A stretch of DNA of 7,129 nucleotides, from NCBI GenBank assembly GCA_029933395.1, contig JAOZOG010000105.1:1-7129 (forward strand), given 5' to 3'. Below are positions 6,322 through 7,129 of this stretch, in pieces. Under the pieces are notes generated by a model, which saw only the letters and a program-made list of their open reading frames with translations, was not told the DNA's origin and did no database searches. The translations under genes were made by a program, and so were the position numbers. How positions within the stretch are numbered: position 1 is the stretch's first letter; each line of letters begins with the position of its first letter. This stretch comes from Sulfurovaceae bacterium (GTDB lineage: Bacteria > Campylobacterota > Campylobacteria > Campylobacterales > Sulfurovaceae).

Positions 6322-7129
6322 TCGTTACCTCGCTTCCAAGATCGAAAAAGCCGCCCATCTCTTCTGTGCTGATTACTTCGAACAGTATGGCATCATAGAG
6401 CCTGTGATAGACGTCGATTCCGTCCGATGTCATCGAGACGCAGCCCAAAGAGAGGGCATAGGCACCTGACCTGAGATTCATTTTTTGCCTGAAGTGTACG
6501 GTGATCCGGTCCCCTTCATGATACGTGCCGGTTTCGATACTTTTCATCATCGTATTGGTACCGGTAATTTCCAGTCCTTTGGCGTCTTTGATGCTGAAAG
6601 CAAAGATAGGGGAGAGGATTTTTTCGTCAAATTGTATCTTGAGAAGAATATCACAGGGAGCATTATGCTCAAAATGGGTAGCCGACCTGCCGCTATCGTC
6701 CAGAATTGCGTAGTCATATATTTTTGCTTTTTTATTTCCGTATTCGAGCATCTCTTTATTTGCAGGAAAAGTATTTTTGAGCAGACCGTCTCGGGATTCG
6801 ACGGGAATTTCCCCGGCTCTTTCTTCTTTCTGTTCCGGGTCATAGTTCCCGGTTAGAATCCGCTTGAAGAGATCGACAGCTTCCTTGGAGCTGCCGTCAC
6901 AGACCTTGGTGCCGTTATCGATGACAATGCCGCGATTACAGTAGCGGATGACCGTATCGAGTGCATGCGTGACGAAGAGGATGGTGCGTCCCTGCTCCTG
7001 GAACTCCTGAAATTTCTTGAAGCATTTCATCTGAAAAGCCATATCGCCGACACTCAGGGCTTCATCGATAATCAAGATATCGGGCTCCACATTGATGGAG
7101 ACAGAGAAAGCGAGTCGCGCAAACATTCC
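6311..7129 (-). CDS. wzt: Wzt-type polysaccharide ABC transporter ATPase, C-terminal part
   Basis: The frame enters at the window edge, so the Walker A and Q-loop part of the gene is missing; 272 codons are visible, ending in TAG at 6313-6311. GMFARLAFS at the edge is the helix just after the ABC signature. Walker B is ILIID (18-22 of the visible part) with catalytic E23, the D-loop is SVGD (26-29), and the switch histidine is H55 in LFVTHA. After a linker of about 40 residues, residues ~135-260 form a beta-rich domain of the Wzt C-terminal carbohydrate-binding type, ending in GGFFDLGSEVTIEV. Wzt pairs with the permease Wzm to export finished undecaprenyl-linked glycan across the inner membrane. 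In E. coli O8/O9a the C-terminal domain binds the modified chain end; its presence here, with methyltransferase and kinase genes downstream, suggests export of a capped polymer. The symbol is by family, as Wzm itself is not visible. Confidence 0.92.
   Translation of the reverse strand, partial: GMFARLAFSVSINVEPDILIIDEALSVGDMAFQMKCFKKFQEFQEQGRTILFVTHALDTVIRYCNRGIVIDNGTKVCDGSSKEAVDLFKRILTGNYDPEQKEERAGEIPVESRDGLLKNTFPANKEMLEYGNKKAKIYDYAILDDSGRSATHFEHNAPCDILLKIQFDEKILSPIFAFSIKDAKGLEITGTNTMMKSIETGTYHEGDRITVHFRQKMNLRSGAYALSLGCVSMTSDGIDVYHRLYDAILFEVISTEEMGGFFDLGSEVTIEV
6322..6331 (-). promoter_or_regulatory. Ribosome binding site that decides the TTG start at 6321
   Basis: GAGG at 6331-6328 is followed by a 6-nt spacer and the TTG at 6321-6319. 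The spacer contains an in-frame TAA (6327-6325), which rules out a start further upstream. The site lies inside the last codons of the wzt gene. Confidence 0.6.

Noticed and set aside
5731..6372. 213-codon plus-strand open frame
   Set aside because: Antisense to the membrane-protein gene; its hydrophilic translation is the complement of a hydrophobic coding frame, and it crosses a gene junction.

Overview
The window holds one block of five genes, all on the minus strand and tightly packed, so transcription runs from position 7129 toward position 1. Gene content points to a Gram-negative bacterium carrying a surface polysaccharide (O-antigen or capsule-like) locus of the ABC-transporter-dependent type. 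Moderate GC content and codon use would fit a Campylobacterota member such as a Sulfurovum or Sulfurimonas relative, but this is a guess; nothing in the window fixes the taxon.

In order of transcription: (1) 7129-6311, the 3' part of a Wzt-type ABC transporter ATPase with a C-terminal carbohydrate-binding domain; (2) 6321-4768, a polytopic inner-membrane protein with a GT-C-like layout and no firm family; (3) 4709-3819, a SAM-dependent methyltransferase; (4) 3813-2869, a small-molecule/sugar-kinase-like protein ending in a coiled coil and a SKSWKITRPMR tail; (5) 2872-1, the 5' part (957 codons) of a large multidomain glycosyltransferase with N-terminal DPEYYL-type repeats, a degenerate RgpF-like domain, a WbsX/GH99-like domain and a possible degenerate GT-A segment that runs off the window. 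Junctions overlap by 11 nt (1/2) and 4 nt (4/5) and are separated by 5 nt (3/4); only 2/3 has a real gap, of 58 nt.

The most interesting point is the pair methyltransferase plus kinase/coiled coil beside a Wzt with a carbohydrate-binding domain. This is the domain order of WbdD, the E. coli O8/O9a chain terminator, which caps the growing glycan so that Wzt can recognise it for export. Here the module is split between two reading frames. The kinase frame is -1 relative to the methyltransferase frame, and a perfect U UUU UUU heptamer in the right phase lies 30 nt before the methyltransferase stop codon, with the -1 frame open all the way into the kinase gene. A fused protein of about 613 residues could therefore be made by frameshifting, or would result from a single inserted T. 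Plain translational coupling of two separate proteins is the simpler alternative.

No tRNA, rRNA, CRISPR array, insertion sequence or convincing promoter or terminator was seen. The long plus-strand open frames are shadows of the minus-strand genes.
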